In this document: piece by piece, positions 1 through 13,900 of the stretch
How the letters are laid out: each line of letters starts with the position of its first letter
Numbering within the stretch: position 1 is the first letter of the stretch
Assembly (NCBI RefSeq): GCF_914767665.1
Contig: NC_059506.1
Location: forward strand, 19,259,825-19,323,824
Length of the DNA stretch: 64,000 nucleotides
DNA from: Harmonia axyridis
Lineage: Eukaryota > Arthropoda > Insecta > Coleoptera > Coccinellidae
Direction: 5' to 3'
Position numbers and translations under genes: made by a program
The notes under the pieces: generated by a model
What the model was told of the DNA's origin: nothing
The model's input: the letters and a program-made list of their open reading frames with translations, nothing else
Database searches by the model: none

Positions 1-250
1 ATACACAGGGTTATACACCGCGATAGCCTATTAGACGTTTATGAAAAACTAATTATAATTTTGTGCTGAAAATTTGCATGTTGGAGTTGGAAACAATGAT
101 CATTCTCCTTAAAAAGCCACTAAAATAATTTTTTGTTAGTGAATATTTCATAGTCCTTCTAAATTCCTGTAAATTCAGAGTTAAAATCGGCCTAAACATG
201 AGTCATTTTAAACTTCCATTTTGTAGGTATATCTTACGGCCCCCTCAGAT
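1..250. repeat. Partial copy of a large foldback repeat family
   Basis: Bases about 22-115 match, with scattered differences, the left arm of the foldback element at 58719-60198: the same order of words (cctattagacgttt, aaaactaat, gctgaaaatttgcat, caatgat) occurs in both. The copy probably continues left of the window. The right limit is not clear. Bases 250-770 hold nothing I recognise apart from A- and T-rich runs. Confidence 0.6.
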
Positions 251-770
251 TTACAGGTGTATATTTCATACCCCACATCCTCCACTGCTTAGTTTAAGGC
301 TGTGACACCATTCTCATTGCTCAAGATATAACAACAAGTAGAGTGAAGAAAATACAAAAAGAAAAAGAAAAAGAAGTACAATTTCCAAGTATGTAATAAT
401 ATCATACGATATTAATTATCTATCTGGTTAATGTATCAGCAAAAATGCCATCAACATAACCATTGTCAAACAGAAGATTTCCACGATATTACGTAGGAAT
501 CACAATCGAAAGTAACCTAAGGTGAATGCATGTCATCGAGGGAGAGTAGCGATATACCGGTTTCACCCTTGTTAGGGATCATCAGTACCGCATAACTCAA
601 CCTAAGATGACAAACAAACGAAATAGTAGGGACCTTTATTTATTTATTATTTATTTTATTTATTAAACAATTAGAGTGTTTGTAGCACATTCGAAAGTAA
701 GTTCGTATAATGATAAAATGAAAATGATTTCTTTTAAGAAGTAGTCGAGTGTTATTCCTCCATTAATATA

Positions 771-1743
771 TTAGGTGTAGAAAAAGAAATCCATTATTTT
801 TCCAATAGATGGCGTTAGAAGGATGATATTTTGTACTACAAAAACTTTCCTGACATTTTTGTGATTAGTTGATACAGTTTCGTTTGAGCGCGCGTCAAAG
901 TTTTTCTTCGATGAAGGCGAAAATGCAAACCAGGCTGCTGAAAGTCTTTAGGGTCCTGACACTGTAACTGTCAATCATGCTCAATTTTGGTTTAGTCGAT
1001 TCCGTTCCGGTAATTTCGATGTCGAAGATGCACCACGCACTGGAAGGCCAATTGTCGAAAATGTCAATAAGATTATGGATGGTCGAGTCCGACCGTCATG
1101 TAAACATTGTTTTGATTACCCAAGAGCTAAATATTGCACGAAAAATATTTTGAAAACATTTGCATAAGGGTACTCTCAAAAGAAAGCTGAGGAAAAGTGG
1201 ATCAAGAGAACACGGCCCCAGTCCCAACGCGGTTAGCCAGCGGAAACGGTGGCCATGCTAAGATTGACGGCCAGGAAGGTTTTGCTGTGTGTTTGGTAGG
1301 ATTGGCAGGAAATTATCCTTAATGAGCTGCCCACCTGCGGCAGAACTGTTGACTTGAAATTGTACTGACTGGAAGGAAGCACTCGCCCAGAAGCGGTTAG
1401 ATTTGGCCAATAGGAGAGAAATTGTGTTCCATCACGACAACGCCAGGCCACACACATCGATAGTGGCCCGTTACCCGCCAGAAGCTCCAGGAGCTTGGTT
1501 GGTACTGTTGGGAGGTTCTTATGCATCCACCTGGCACCAAGTGATAACCATATGTTCCTGTCTATGACGAATAACTTTGCTGGTGAAAAATTCGCTTCAG
1601 CATACATACAGGCTTGTGAAAGTCGACTGTCACAAGTTATTGAACAAAACGACGCATATTTGTCCTAAATCTGATCCTTCTAACTACGGTATACAAAGCC
1701 TTGTTTTTCATATGAAAATAATGGATTTCTCTACTACACCTAA
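771..1743 (+). mobile_element. Degenerate, internally deleted mariner
   Basis: The ends form terminal inverted repeats of about 29 bp (TTAGGTGTAG... on the left, the reverse complement near 1715-1743), flanked by TA on both sides, the normal mariner target duplication. Inside, the plus strand carries broken mariner transposase: an N-terminal part around 890-1190 with the words SGNFDVEDAPRTGRP, and a C-terminal part near 1430 with HHDNARPHTS, the second catalytic D region. Stops and frameshifts are frequent, and at 973 bp it is shorter than the usual 1.3 kb, so it is non-autonomous. It lies just downstream of dynein exon 23. Confidence 0.85.
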
Positions 1744-1827
1744 TACACCTTTATATTGATTTTGATGTGGTTTCCATATTATAGTAGAATGTAGTATGGT
1801 AGAATATTGCTGCAATATTTATCATAC

Positions 1828-1956
1828 CTGCTAGCATCTACGAATCCGAAAGAATATAAAGAAATTTCTCCTATCAAAGCATAATCTGGAACCATCATTG
1901 CCACTGTTCTGAACAGTACTTTCAAATTATCAGGGAGCTCTTGGCGTCCAGCATAT
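1828..1956 (-). CDS. Dynein heavy chain exon 23
   Basis: Residues about 1518-1561, in AAA1. The acceptor is TTTTTCAG and the donor AG|GTATGA. It reads GYAGRQELPDNLKVLFRT and then MMVPDYALIGEISLYSFGF, the strongly conserved stretch after the AAA1 sensor I motif TMNPG. Phase 2 at the end means the next exon, beyond the window, supplies the last base of an AGN codon. Confidence 0.95.
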
Positions 1957-4900
1957 CTGAAAAATAAAAACAATATGAAATATGATTACCTAATGAATCA
2001 ATTCAATTCAATTAACAGCAGCTGCTGACGCCAAATCAGTGCTCGAATTTTTTTATTTTCTTCAGTTATAAATATGAATTGAAGATCTGTTATTTTTCAA
2101 AGTGTTTTTTCGAAAATACTGACATTTCTTACCCAGGATTCATCGTTATGAAGCAAGTACAAGTCGGATCCAATGTTATTTCAGTTCCCTCGAAAACAAA
2201 TTTCTTTAACTTGGCTGCTACTGCCATCTGAATACTTAGAATTTGCTGAGCAACAACTGAAAGTACTTCCAACTCTATCCTGTTGAATTCATCGAAGCAT
2301 GCCCATGCTCCCGCTTGAGCTAGACCCTATTGAACAAAAATTAATCACAAAATACAATATATTTAAAGATGTTCACGTATTTTCAACTAACTCATAGTTA
2401 TGAACAACTAAAATCAAATTTTTTCCAACATATAAATTTCCAAATATTTTGGAGAATATTGCTGAAAAATCTACTCGTTTAATTCCAACAGAAATTCAAG
2501 TTTTTCAGTTTATAATATGCTGATCCAGGGTCCGTATTTTTGACAAGTGATCTTTTTGACGTACACGTTTCAGGAACGAGTGGCACACGTGCGAGCGGTT
2601 TTCCAAAATGGTATCCTTGACAACTGTTCGTTCCATTAAACGTAAACGTGTACTCCCAAGAGCCGGCATCATTGTAAAATTTCACAGATGAGATGAAATG
2701 TCATCAATTTATGTTCCGTCAATTCAAATTGGAGAAAAAATTCGAAGAGAAATTGTTCACTAATCTCTTTAAACATGTTCCAGCAAATCAAAAGAGGAAT
2801 TCAAATAACTGATAGTCAAAAATATTTTCTGATCGGGTTTTTGAAAAATAGCGCGGATCTTCCAAAGGATAAATTGTCTAATCAATTCATTTACAAAGAT
2901 GCATAAAGAAAATGGGCAGAAATTGGTAACATACTTGTATGCCGGGTGCATCTAGAGATTGGAAGAAGAGAAACAGGCTGCGGGACTCCTATGGAAATCG
3001 AATTATCCAAAATAGAAGTGAATATAATAGATATTTTTGAAAAAGTATCTATTGAGAGACATAAAGGGACTTAAATTTTCTTTTCTTTATTGAATGTTCA
3101 TAATATCTGCAGAAATGTTTATATTGTGTATTTGGTTGATTTACGTGTTATTTATTAGAATGTTTTTTACATAAATTTTCATGAAATTGTGTTCATGTTA
3201 ATTGGAACAAATGAAATAGTAACGATTTTTTAAGAATTTACAAGTTACATTTTACATTAAAGAATTCATATAAATCATTAAATTATATATTGATGAATTG
3301 TTTGACAAATTTTCAAATTACTCGGCTTGATGATTGCGAATAAAATAATGCATCTCAATTTTCGACCTGCTGCCAATTCCGGATTTATCCTTTGCTTATT
3401 CACTTCTACTCGATCTCTACTATCGATGAGGAAGTCATATATTCCCAAATCAACTTGTGATGTAGGTACCATCGTTCCGGTACATTGTATTTTCAATGCA
3501 AATATTATGGAGCACTACACAAGCATTGACAATGTTACTTGCTGTCTACGAAGTACAATGAAGAACCCTATGCTTGAGTAGACAGCTTCAGAACCCCATT
3601 ATATCTTTCAGGCTTTTGATTTCTCACTTTTTTTGTTGTATAAATATTTTGGAGTTCCTTCCACTGATTCATTTTCCAGAGGTGTCATCACCCATATTCT
3701 TTTAGGATATCCAGAAACATTCAAATGAATTGTTTCTCACTCAAATCTCCACGTTGTGTATATCTCCGCTGATCCATTTGTTCCACATAATCCAATAGAT
3801 CCATTAATAACAATTGTACTATTTCGTCTTACATTATCTCAGGAGAATAAATATAACTTATGAATATATCTCTATGGCATTCAGATTGTCAAACTATCAA
3901 AACGAATGCCAAAAAGCGCAGCAGTAAGCATTCGCACTAAGAACGTGTACGTTTTCAAGTTCACGAGTCAAGAATACCAAAACGTGTGACATTCGAAAAG
4001 TGCGTATACGTTTTGAAACATCACCTGTCGAGAATAGGGTCCCTGACTTTGGAAGACATTTGTAGAACATCTGTAGTTCTATAGAAGTAGTTCAAGAATG
4101 TGACAAAAGAACTGAGTCGATTCACCACTTAAGGCATCAAAATAGTGGAACAGTAGCCCAGAAAAATTTTTTCGTAGCAGGTAGACTAAAGACCTTATGT
4201 TTACGAGTAGAAGCGGCTGATTCATCCCATTTCGGTAGAGTAAAATGTGTATTATTTCAGACTCAAATTTGAGAAAATCGAGACATATTTTGTTTATCCG
4301 AAAATGAGTAACTTATCCATATTAAACTCATAAGGAGTCAGTTTTTCAAAGCAACATTAAGAATCGATGTGGTTTTTTTTGGAAATATGATGGAGTGATG
4401 AGAGTGTCCATATATCTTTTGATGGAAGCTATTGGATTACCTTGAAGAATTTCCCAAGCGCTTTATAGTCCAAGCCGTCCGAACAGTTGAAAACGACACA
4501 CTTCTTGGCCACAGCTTTCGCCAAATCCTTACATGTCTCAGTTTTTCCAGTTCCAGCTGGACCTTCTGGAGCACCTCCGAGATTCAGTTTTAAAGCACCC
4601 ATTAACGTTCTATAAAGAGATATTGAAAGTGACATAATTTGTGGTTTGGTTAGAAGCGAGAAAATATTACCTGTAACATCTGTCAGTTAATGGTGTAACA
4701 ACCAGTCTACCAAAGTTTCCAAGATATTCGAATCCGTAAAGGACTTCTGTTGTAATCATACAAACAGCCACATACATATCTCTCCAGTAGTATCGCAATT
4801 GTGAAATCCAGCTGAAATCTGCCGTTGATTCCACTTTTCTCTCTGCTAGTTCTTTAACGATATCACGTGCTGTTTGAGAATAATTTTATTAATTATAGCT

Positions 4901-7900
4901 TATTTTTCACGAGTATGTAATAAAATAGGGTTCATGTAAACCAATTTTACAAACCAGTTAACGGCAAGGTTTTCGACTCAAAAAATAATCATCACCATTT
5001 AATTGTCCTGGATTGAATTAACTTATTGGATTTTTCGAAAATCAATCAAATTAAATAATAATAAAAAAGGTCTTTATTCAGAAAAAAATAGAAAGCACAT
5101 TGAACTACACCATTGGGGGCGAGTTTTAGCTCGCATAAATAAGGTAGAGAATATTATCTAGTACCGTACAATCTACCTTAAACCTTAACTATGTGTCTAT
5201 TCTTCCATCTAACCCTCCTAAACCTAACAAAACTCTTTACTATGAGCACTAAAACAATAATATAATCCAAACCCTGCCGTAAAATTGAAATAAAATTTGA
5301 AATATCCCATCTCAGACAGCACACAGATTCAAAATTCAATAAGCAGATGAAAGGAAAACGCCAAAATAAACAGTCACAAATATTTCCGGAAAGCCATTCG
5401 GTCTTTAGCCTAGGCATAAAACGGGTCGTTCCGAAAATTATTCATAATATGTAATTTAAACTTATCAAGTGTAATGTTTCTTTACTCAAAGTCTAGGCTA
5501 TTCATGCAATTGGGTACTTGATAGGAGTACGATCTAGTGAACATGTCGGTTCGGTGTTTTGGTATTGAGATGGTGCGTTTTGAGCGAATATTGATGGAGT
5601 GCACAGCAGAACGGAAAGTAATCCTATTGTAAAGGTTTATTAGTAGTTTTCAGTGATGATTCTATAAAATAAAACATATGAATGGAAACGTCTTCTGAGC
5701 TCCATACTGAGCCAGCCGGTAGTATTAAGGGTGTAACTCACAGAATCATATTTCCGTAGACCGTGTATCAATCTCAGACAAGAATTCTGTAGTACCTGAA
5801 TCCTATTCTTATCGAAAGCAGTCAAGCAGGGACCGTAGACAGCATCACAATAGTTCATATATGACAGTACCGTAGACTCACACAGCAGAATTTTACTGGA
5901 TTTACTCAGAATACCTCTAAATTGATATAAATTCCTCAAACTGGCATAAGCTTTCAACAAGCAGTTAGATATATGCCTACTGAAACGCAAATCAGTATCG
6001 ACCGTTAAACCCAAATTACTTGTAAACTCCAGAAAGCTGATTTTGTTGCCATCCATGATAACATCCCGGCCATAAATCTCCAATAACCGTACTTTATCAT
6101 TTCTACGACCAAAAAGTTGACATACTGATTTACTCGCATTCAAACGAAGACAATGCTTTTTTGAAATTTCGTAGATATTATTCAGATCATAATTTAGGGC
6201 TACTACAACCTGTAATGATTCGCAAGGCTCAAACGACAATTTGAGCTGACTATCATCTGCATAAAAGAAAGAAGTTACCGATACACATACAGAGATGAAA
6301 GACGAAATATAAATGATAAAAAGAAGTGGTTCTAATATAGACCCTAGTGGAACTCCACTATCTAAACCGAAAAACGAAGACAAAGTGCCATCAATTCTGA
6401 CAGCCTGAGATCTCGACCTGATATAATCAGCCAATAAATTTATCGCTGGCTGAGAGAGACCCACATAATGTAAAATAGCGATCAATCATCAGCTATTTCA
6501 CAGTAAAGTTCCACAAGGGTTTATATTAGAACCACTTCTTTTTATCATTTATATTTCGTGTTTCATCTCTGTATGTGTATCGGTAACTTCTTTATCAGAA
6601 AAATTAAAAAAAAAATCATATTTGATTTGATAAGCATCCTGAATTTATGTTTTTGCTGATGTTTTGATTGCAAAACATTAGCAATCAGACGCTAAATTCA
6701 ATGTTCTAAAAACTGAAAAAATACAAAATTGTATGTAGAATGAGTCCTTTTGGAGTCATAAGCGTAATAATGAAAAAATTACGAAAATTCCGCTATTTTT
6801 CGGCTCTCAAATCTGAAGCACAACCAAGAAACCGTCGCAAACTGCGATACCCGTTATAAAGGACCCCCAAAAGGGGTTACAACGATTTCCAGCTCTTGAG
6901 CAATTTTTAGGAGCTAGAGCACTCATTTGCCTGGGCTATAAGGAAACATTTCTCAGAGAGAAGCGCTAGCCGTAGATCAGTACAGTGAAAAAGTGTTGGA
7001 ATCATCAACACTTGGTAGGAAACAAACAAACAAGTGGAGTCAATAACAAAAATCAGTCGCTCAATTGTGGTTTCACTAGGCAGACCCTATGGACTACAGG
7101 GCAACAACCAACGTCATCCCCACGTAGGTAGCTATAGCTACGTGACATCCAGGACTATTGTCCAGGACGTTGGTTGTTGCCCTGTAGCCCATAGAGTCTG
7201 CCTACTGAAACCACAAAATGAGCAGCTGACTTCTGCTGTTGACTGCACCAACTTGTTTGTTGTTTCCCACCAACACTTTCTCACCGTACTGATGAGGGCC
7301 TGATGTGTCTACTGTTAGCGCTTTTCCCTGAGGGATGCCTCCTACTTTTTCTCATCATTATTTTCAGTATTTTCTCAGCATAAGTTAATCATCTGATAAC
7401 GCACTATATTTTCTAGTGATAATGCGGTTGGAATTTCGTAGGTATTTTTCATGGAATAGAGATAAAATCGAGTTCCTTCGCTTTGGCCTATCATTTAAAG
7501 CTTGCTTTAAATTCATAATGGCGAATTAAATACTTTACCGTGAACATCTATCACAATCAGCGCCTCAACAGTTAATCTATTTCCTTCTTCGAGTTTTCCC
7601 TGAACCATTCTGACGCTCTGCTCAATCTGATCTGTACATTTTTCGATTTGTTCATCTAAAAGACCTTTCTGAATTGATTCAGTTACATCCGTAGTCCATT
7701 GTACTGAATTAACACACTGAACAACCTGCAAACATAAAAATAGTTATTCCATTCACACCTTTTTATATCAGAATTGAACCATCAGAAAAGCACCACAGAC
7801 TTATGGTCTGGATATTTTTAGCACCATGTGCCATTTCCTAAAGTCCAGACTACTTGACTGTATAATTATAATATATTTCACAATGAAATAATATCATGGC

Positions 7901-10900
7901 ATGCAATACCGGAAAAAGTAATTCCACGAGCGGGACTCGAACCTGTAACCTCCGAATCACTAGTTCAGCGCTTTACTTTAGAGCTACCGAGAATGTTGAA
8001 AATTTCAACAGCATACGAGGAACTCCTTCTCCCAGAATCAAATATCAGTAGTATTTTTCCTCTGAATTTTTTTTTCAGTTTTCAATTTTGTAGCTTGAAA
8101 AGAAGTCAAATAAACGTCTAAACGTCGCTAGGTGAACCATAGTGAATTATTTGTACATTTGAACCGAAACAACTTCGTTGAATCTCACCGCAGGATCGAA
8201 ATTGATTACATATTGTACTTCATATCATTTCATTTATAATGAATTCCCTCCAAATAAGAACTGATTCCATAAAATATTTCTTAATCGAACTATCTATTTC
8301 GAAATCTTACTGCTTATACGATTTATTCTCATTGAATCGATAATAAATCAAGACCCGACCTATACGTCGAATGGTATAATTATCTGGATATTTATAAAAG
8401 AGGAACCTTAGTGTAACGAAAAACTCATTTTGGATATAAAAACATCCACAAGAAAAGTGAAAAATTGAAATGCAAGGGACAGACTTAAATAATTTACGAC
8501 TGGAAAGGTACTAGGAAAAGGAACAATCATCCATGATGATTATTGGCTTGATGAATTGATTTTTGAAGGAATTGAATTGTTTTCTTGATTTCGAAAAATT
8601 TACACGGACTGAGCAAGAATCAAAAAAGTTGAAATTCTCGGGACAGTGTTCGTACTTCTCAGTCGAGAGTCCATTTCTTCACAGGAGCCCCAAGGATTGC
8701 AAATTATGCTTGGACGCCCTGAATATCCTTTTTTTTCATTTGTATTTGTAATATCTATTATAGAATGAATCACATTATTATCACACTCACTTGACCTGGC
8801 CATGAAACTATCCATTCAGGCCTGTCCATAGAGGGATATGCATAAATGGCATCTCTCGTTATATCTTTAAGTGATTGAATCATGAGGGTCTCCACTTGAA
8901 CTAACCACTTCTCCACCATTCCCTGAAAAACAAAAAGAAATTAAAAATCTTTATTCAGATAAAAGTTTCAAATAATTGTTCGACAGAATCAAAAATTTCT
9001 GGGCATTTCAATCTTGTTCTAGGCTTTCCTTGTTATTTCGATCGAGCGAACAATCACAAAAGATAATTTGACATTTCGAAGGACATATTTTGGGTTACCT
9101 GAAAGAACATGCGAAGCCGTAGCGGGCAGCTAGTCAATAAATACTGTTACAATCTAAATAAATAATAATAATAAATCGTCTCTGATGGTCTCGCAGGTTC
9201 CTTTCAAGCGCGTACGACTTTCTGCAGACACAGGGAAAAGGCATTGCAACTGTTGCCAGACGGTATACAAACGAAACAACTCGCCTCGACAAAAAAAACT
9301 TACAAAAAGTCAAAAACACAGTAGCACTTATCGTGTCCAAAACACAAAACTCTCCGAAAAGGTATTCGAAAACAGCGACGTGAATTGAAGCGGGCCCATA
9401 TACGAGTCTTCCAACCCTGCGGGTCCCAACGGTGCAAACTTGTCCTCATGTGCAAGGATCGCCAAATCCGGGAGGATCCAGAGACCCATATATGAAAGAG
9501 GCGGCTCTTAGAAAAAGAGGCGGCTCTTAGAAAAAGAGGCGGCTCTTAGAATCAAAGCGGAGAAGTATCTGGAACGTCTCTTCAAGTGGTGGAAGAAGAG
9601 CGTGGGGAACGGTCATTAATCCACGTGAGGCAAGCATCATTAGCGTAGTAAACCACGGCGTGTAGCGGCGTCACCCGAAACCTCCGCCATTTTGCAACTT
9701 CTCGGAAGTTTTCGGAGTCCGTTACATTTACACGACTCCTTCGCCATTTTGCAATTTTCGCGAAATTTTTTCCTCTTCAGACGAAAATTTTATACGATTT
9801 ACTTGCCTCCGATAGAAAGTTGGGGCAGTCCAGGGTGTTGAACTAGGGGAAATTCTATTAAATCCGGTTGCCAAATTGTTCTCAGATCGTCGAGGGGCGG
9901 ATAAATGTGTAGAAACTAGGATGGCGCCTACTCCAGCGTTGATGCCTCCATTTAGGATGGTTACGTGCTTGTTCGATCGTTGAAGTCTCCGGATGCTGAA
10001 TTGGCGTGTCGGAAAAGCTCCTCTATTTGGGAATTGGTTGAAAGCTCCCCTAGTGCAAAAGCTCATCCTTCGCGAGGGAAAAAAAGCTCGGATGAGCTTG
10101 AGCTTTTAAAGCTTGACTTCCATCAGCTCACTAAAGCTTTGGGAGCTTTGAGGGACGAAAGCTCACCTGCAATGCCTGGCAGGTTGATTGTGATTTATTT
10201 CCATTGTTCCAATGCTTTCAGAAGAACGCATTGGCCGATGTGCACAATTCTTTCACTATTATGATCCTCGCTTTTAGCACTTCACACTGAGACCACCCAC
10301 AGAATTTTCCGACACGCGGAACCCACCCAAAACTTTACAGATATCCGAGCATCGCGCTCGCACATCCGTCTCCCACGACGGCACAAGAGAGAGTGAAGAC
10401 GTATTCGTCCTCAGTGAATCAAACTTTACAGTTTAAGAACAATTCAGGCACAAAATTCGAAACTTATAGATATCGTGATAAAATTATAGAGTTCAGGAAA
10501 AAAGTGTTCAAAACAACTCATAAGCAACTATCAACTATACCTTGGCATCGGCGGGTATAATTTTTCCACTCAATGGTACTACTTCTTTCTCTGCGCTTAT
10601 CATTCCTACCACTTCTTCATCCATAGTGAAGTCCAGAAGGTATATTCCTTCGAAACACTTCTTCAAATGAGGCTGTACTCTCAATGGATCTTTGGTTTCG
10701 GACAATATCTCCAACAGTTCATCATTGGATAAGAAGAAGAACCTGTAATTGAAATTATCATTTTGTTGTGTATAGTTCGAAATTTCTAAAAAGCTGAAAT
10801 CAAAATAAAACTCAAATTTTCTGCAAAATACGAGGTAAACCGTATATACGAATATTGTATCAGAATTGTGTTGCTCATTTCATCATTTTGTGTGGTTTTT

Positions 10901-13900
10901 TTTTATACTGTATATTGTTTATTACATTACAATATATGGGAACTGCAGAATTCATTTGTTCAATGGAACGAGATATTATTGAATGTTTGATCTATTAATC
11001 AATTCTCACTGTTTATTGTTGATGCTTTTGGTAATTAAGGTTCTTTGTGAAATAATTGATGTTTCAGAAATCATTATTTCACCCCATATTCTTCGAATCT
11101 TTGAATGTTTTCAAATATTTGAAGATTCAGGTGTTGAAGATTAATATTCTTTGATCGATATTCAATGTTGAATGTTTTCCACTTAGTAGCTATTATTGCA
11201 AGATACTTTTTCAAATTTGCTTTGATAATACAATTTTTTGTTCGTAATTATGTTTAAACTTGAGCCATATAACTTTTCGCTAAGAACAATTCTGAAAGCT
11301 TCAAGTCCAATTTTTTTTATGGAGTTTTGAGGGATGGAGAAAAATAACTCATAGGTAATTCAAAAAACAATTGTTATTCAGGCGGCTTGAGGGATGGAGA
11401 AAAATAACTTATAGGTAATTAAAAAAAACAATTGTTATTCAGGCGGCTTAGTAAAGGAGGTTTGGAGATTATAATTCAAGGGAATGTTGATAAACGCAGC
11501 GGAGCGGAACAACCTTAAGTTATTTTCAAAAATCGAAGATGATATATGAAAAGGCGACCAGCAAACTGGGTCGAATTGCCGCCCCTCAAATTAGATGCGC
11601 TAGAAACGGTAGCTTCACCGTTTCACCCCTAACGCCGGCCCTGTACAGAGAACTGGTTCTATAGATATTGGATCATATTGGAATAATCGATATTTACTTA
11701 CCTTGGGAAGAATAGTCTTTTCTTTTCCAAGTAATCATTCAATCCCTTCTGTATTTCATCCAGTAAACGATTATTCTCCCTCAAAATAACTAATAAACTT
11801 TTGTAATCTGTAGCTACAAGTACTCTGGTGTCTATAATTGTGTTAGCCATCACTGCTCTCCACATCTTATCTACAGTTTTGAAATTTCTAGCCTCGGTCG
11901 GCATTTGTCTCATTATATCCTCAGAACTGAATATAGGCTCCAGATACATCCAAGTTGCTTGATTCTACGGAAATAATATAATTTTAATGAATGTTAGCAA
12001 TTATAATATAATAATATTCAGATCCCAAATTCGGAGGGAGATGCATGATGCAAGTCACGTGAGAGCAGGCCTAACAATTGATGCTTGGGTGGATTCGAGA
12101 TATTGAATCAAAAAACAGAAAAACACTTGTTGATTTCGTTTTATTGAATTGGAAATACAAAAAGGGCAAGAATGAGAATGAAGAGAAAATTATAAATCAA
12201 CCCGAAACCACTAAATCATTATAAAATGGATTGGCACTAAATCATTGTATAACCCCACGAAAAAAGTTAATGGCAACTTTATGAAAGGATCAGGCGGCAG
12301 CCTAATGAAAACATTATCACCGGTAAATTTTTCTGAATTTTTCGGATTTTCTGTAGAATATGACCCCCTGAACAAAAAAGTCAATGGGTTCAACTCAATC
12401 ACATGACTAGTTTTCGAGATACAGGGTGTAGAAGTATCTTTCATTGTACAATGAAAAATGTCCGGTTAAGCGTTCCTGGCGGCGGCCCTGAAGAACATAG
12501 ATCACTAATTTTACGATATATTCCGAAGGAATTTAGTCAGTACATCAGTCAGCATATAGCAACTGATTTAGACATTTAGGTTACATGTGGAAAATGTAAT
12601 TCAGAAGATATTGCAACATACATGATAAGGAGAACGAAAAAGCTTGCAGAAAAAACATCAGCAAAATTGATCTACTTTGGATTTTTTCATGATTTCAACA
12701 ACCATGGATATCTTGTTCTGAGGAATAATGACTGAGAGCTACAAAAAATTTCATCCAACAGAATAACGTTCTGTGCGCCGTTTTAGCATTTTCATATAAT
12801 AATATGTTTCCATGAATGAACTTTATTATTATATCTTCCATCAATCACAAATAAAAATAAAGATAAAATCGAAATACATACCTGTAGCCAGGCTTCAAGT
12901 ATATCTTGCATTGTCAACAGTTTTTCTTCCCACGCCTGCATTTCATGTTCGAATGCTCTTACATAAGGAGAACCACGCATAGTCTGAGCTTTGAGAATAT
13001 GATCATCCATCAAAACTTGTATGTCGTCGACTGCTGACAATATATGAACCCCCGTTTCTCTGTAAAAATGAAACGTGAAAAATATTTCAATTTCGAAAAT
13101 TTCATTATTGAGAAAAAAATCAATTATATTGTAACGAACTCGCAAGCCTTACGCCACTGCCTCTTTCTAGAAGGTACCGGACGTACCGAGTAGGGCTGGG
13201 ACTTTTTCGCCTTTTTGTATTCTAATATTCATCCATAAATTTATTCGATTATTCGAATAATTCATTCAAACAACTATTCATGCTTGATTATTCATAAGTA
13301 GTCATAAATATTCAACTATTCAGTGATTATTCAATGATTATTCAGTGATTATTCAATGATTATTCAATGAATATACAGTCAATATTCAGTGATTGAACTC
13401 ATGTTTTAATGAACCATTAAAATCCGAGCGTTTTGATGAGTGAATATACCCTTTGCGACGTGGTATAATCGTTTTGGTGTTTTGCCTCTCGCCATATACG
13501 CTCTATTAGTGTGACGTCACACACCGCCATTTTTGGTTCTCCTGTCAGTGTTCGGAATCCAAACAAATAAATTGTCATTCAAATTAGTACGGTCTCGTTG
13601 AAGGAATTGGCTTATTTTCATAAATAAGAGTATTTGAGGAACGATTTCAGTATTAATTGATAGACCGAGGGAACGAGGTTAATAACAGTAACTTTGAATC
13701 CTGTATCATTCCCCAGATTTTGTAAAAAGCCGTGTTTATTAGTTGAACCTCAAGTTCGAACTTACGCCATTAATCTTGTTTCTTCTGTCTATCAATTAAT
13801 AGTAAAATCGTTCCTCAAATAATATTATTAATAAAAATTAGCCAATTTCTTCAACGACAACGTACTAATTTGAATGATAATTTGTTTGTTTGGATTCCGA

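Noticed and set aside
7034..7303. 89-codon frame
   Set aside because: It runs through both arms of a foldback and has no family motif.
7921..7996. Functional tRNA gene
   Set aside because: A and B box words are present but no proper acceptor stem or cloverleaf can be drawn; SINE or tRNA pseudogene is more likely.
9134..9340. C2H2 zinc finger (CVCRKSYALERNLRDHQRR)
   Set aside because: Only half of the Cys/His pattern is present, there is no second finger, and it sits next to a TTATT-type tail in an intron.
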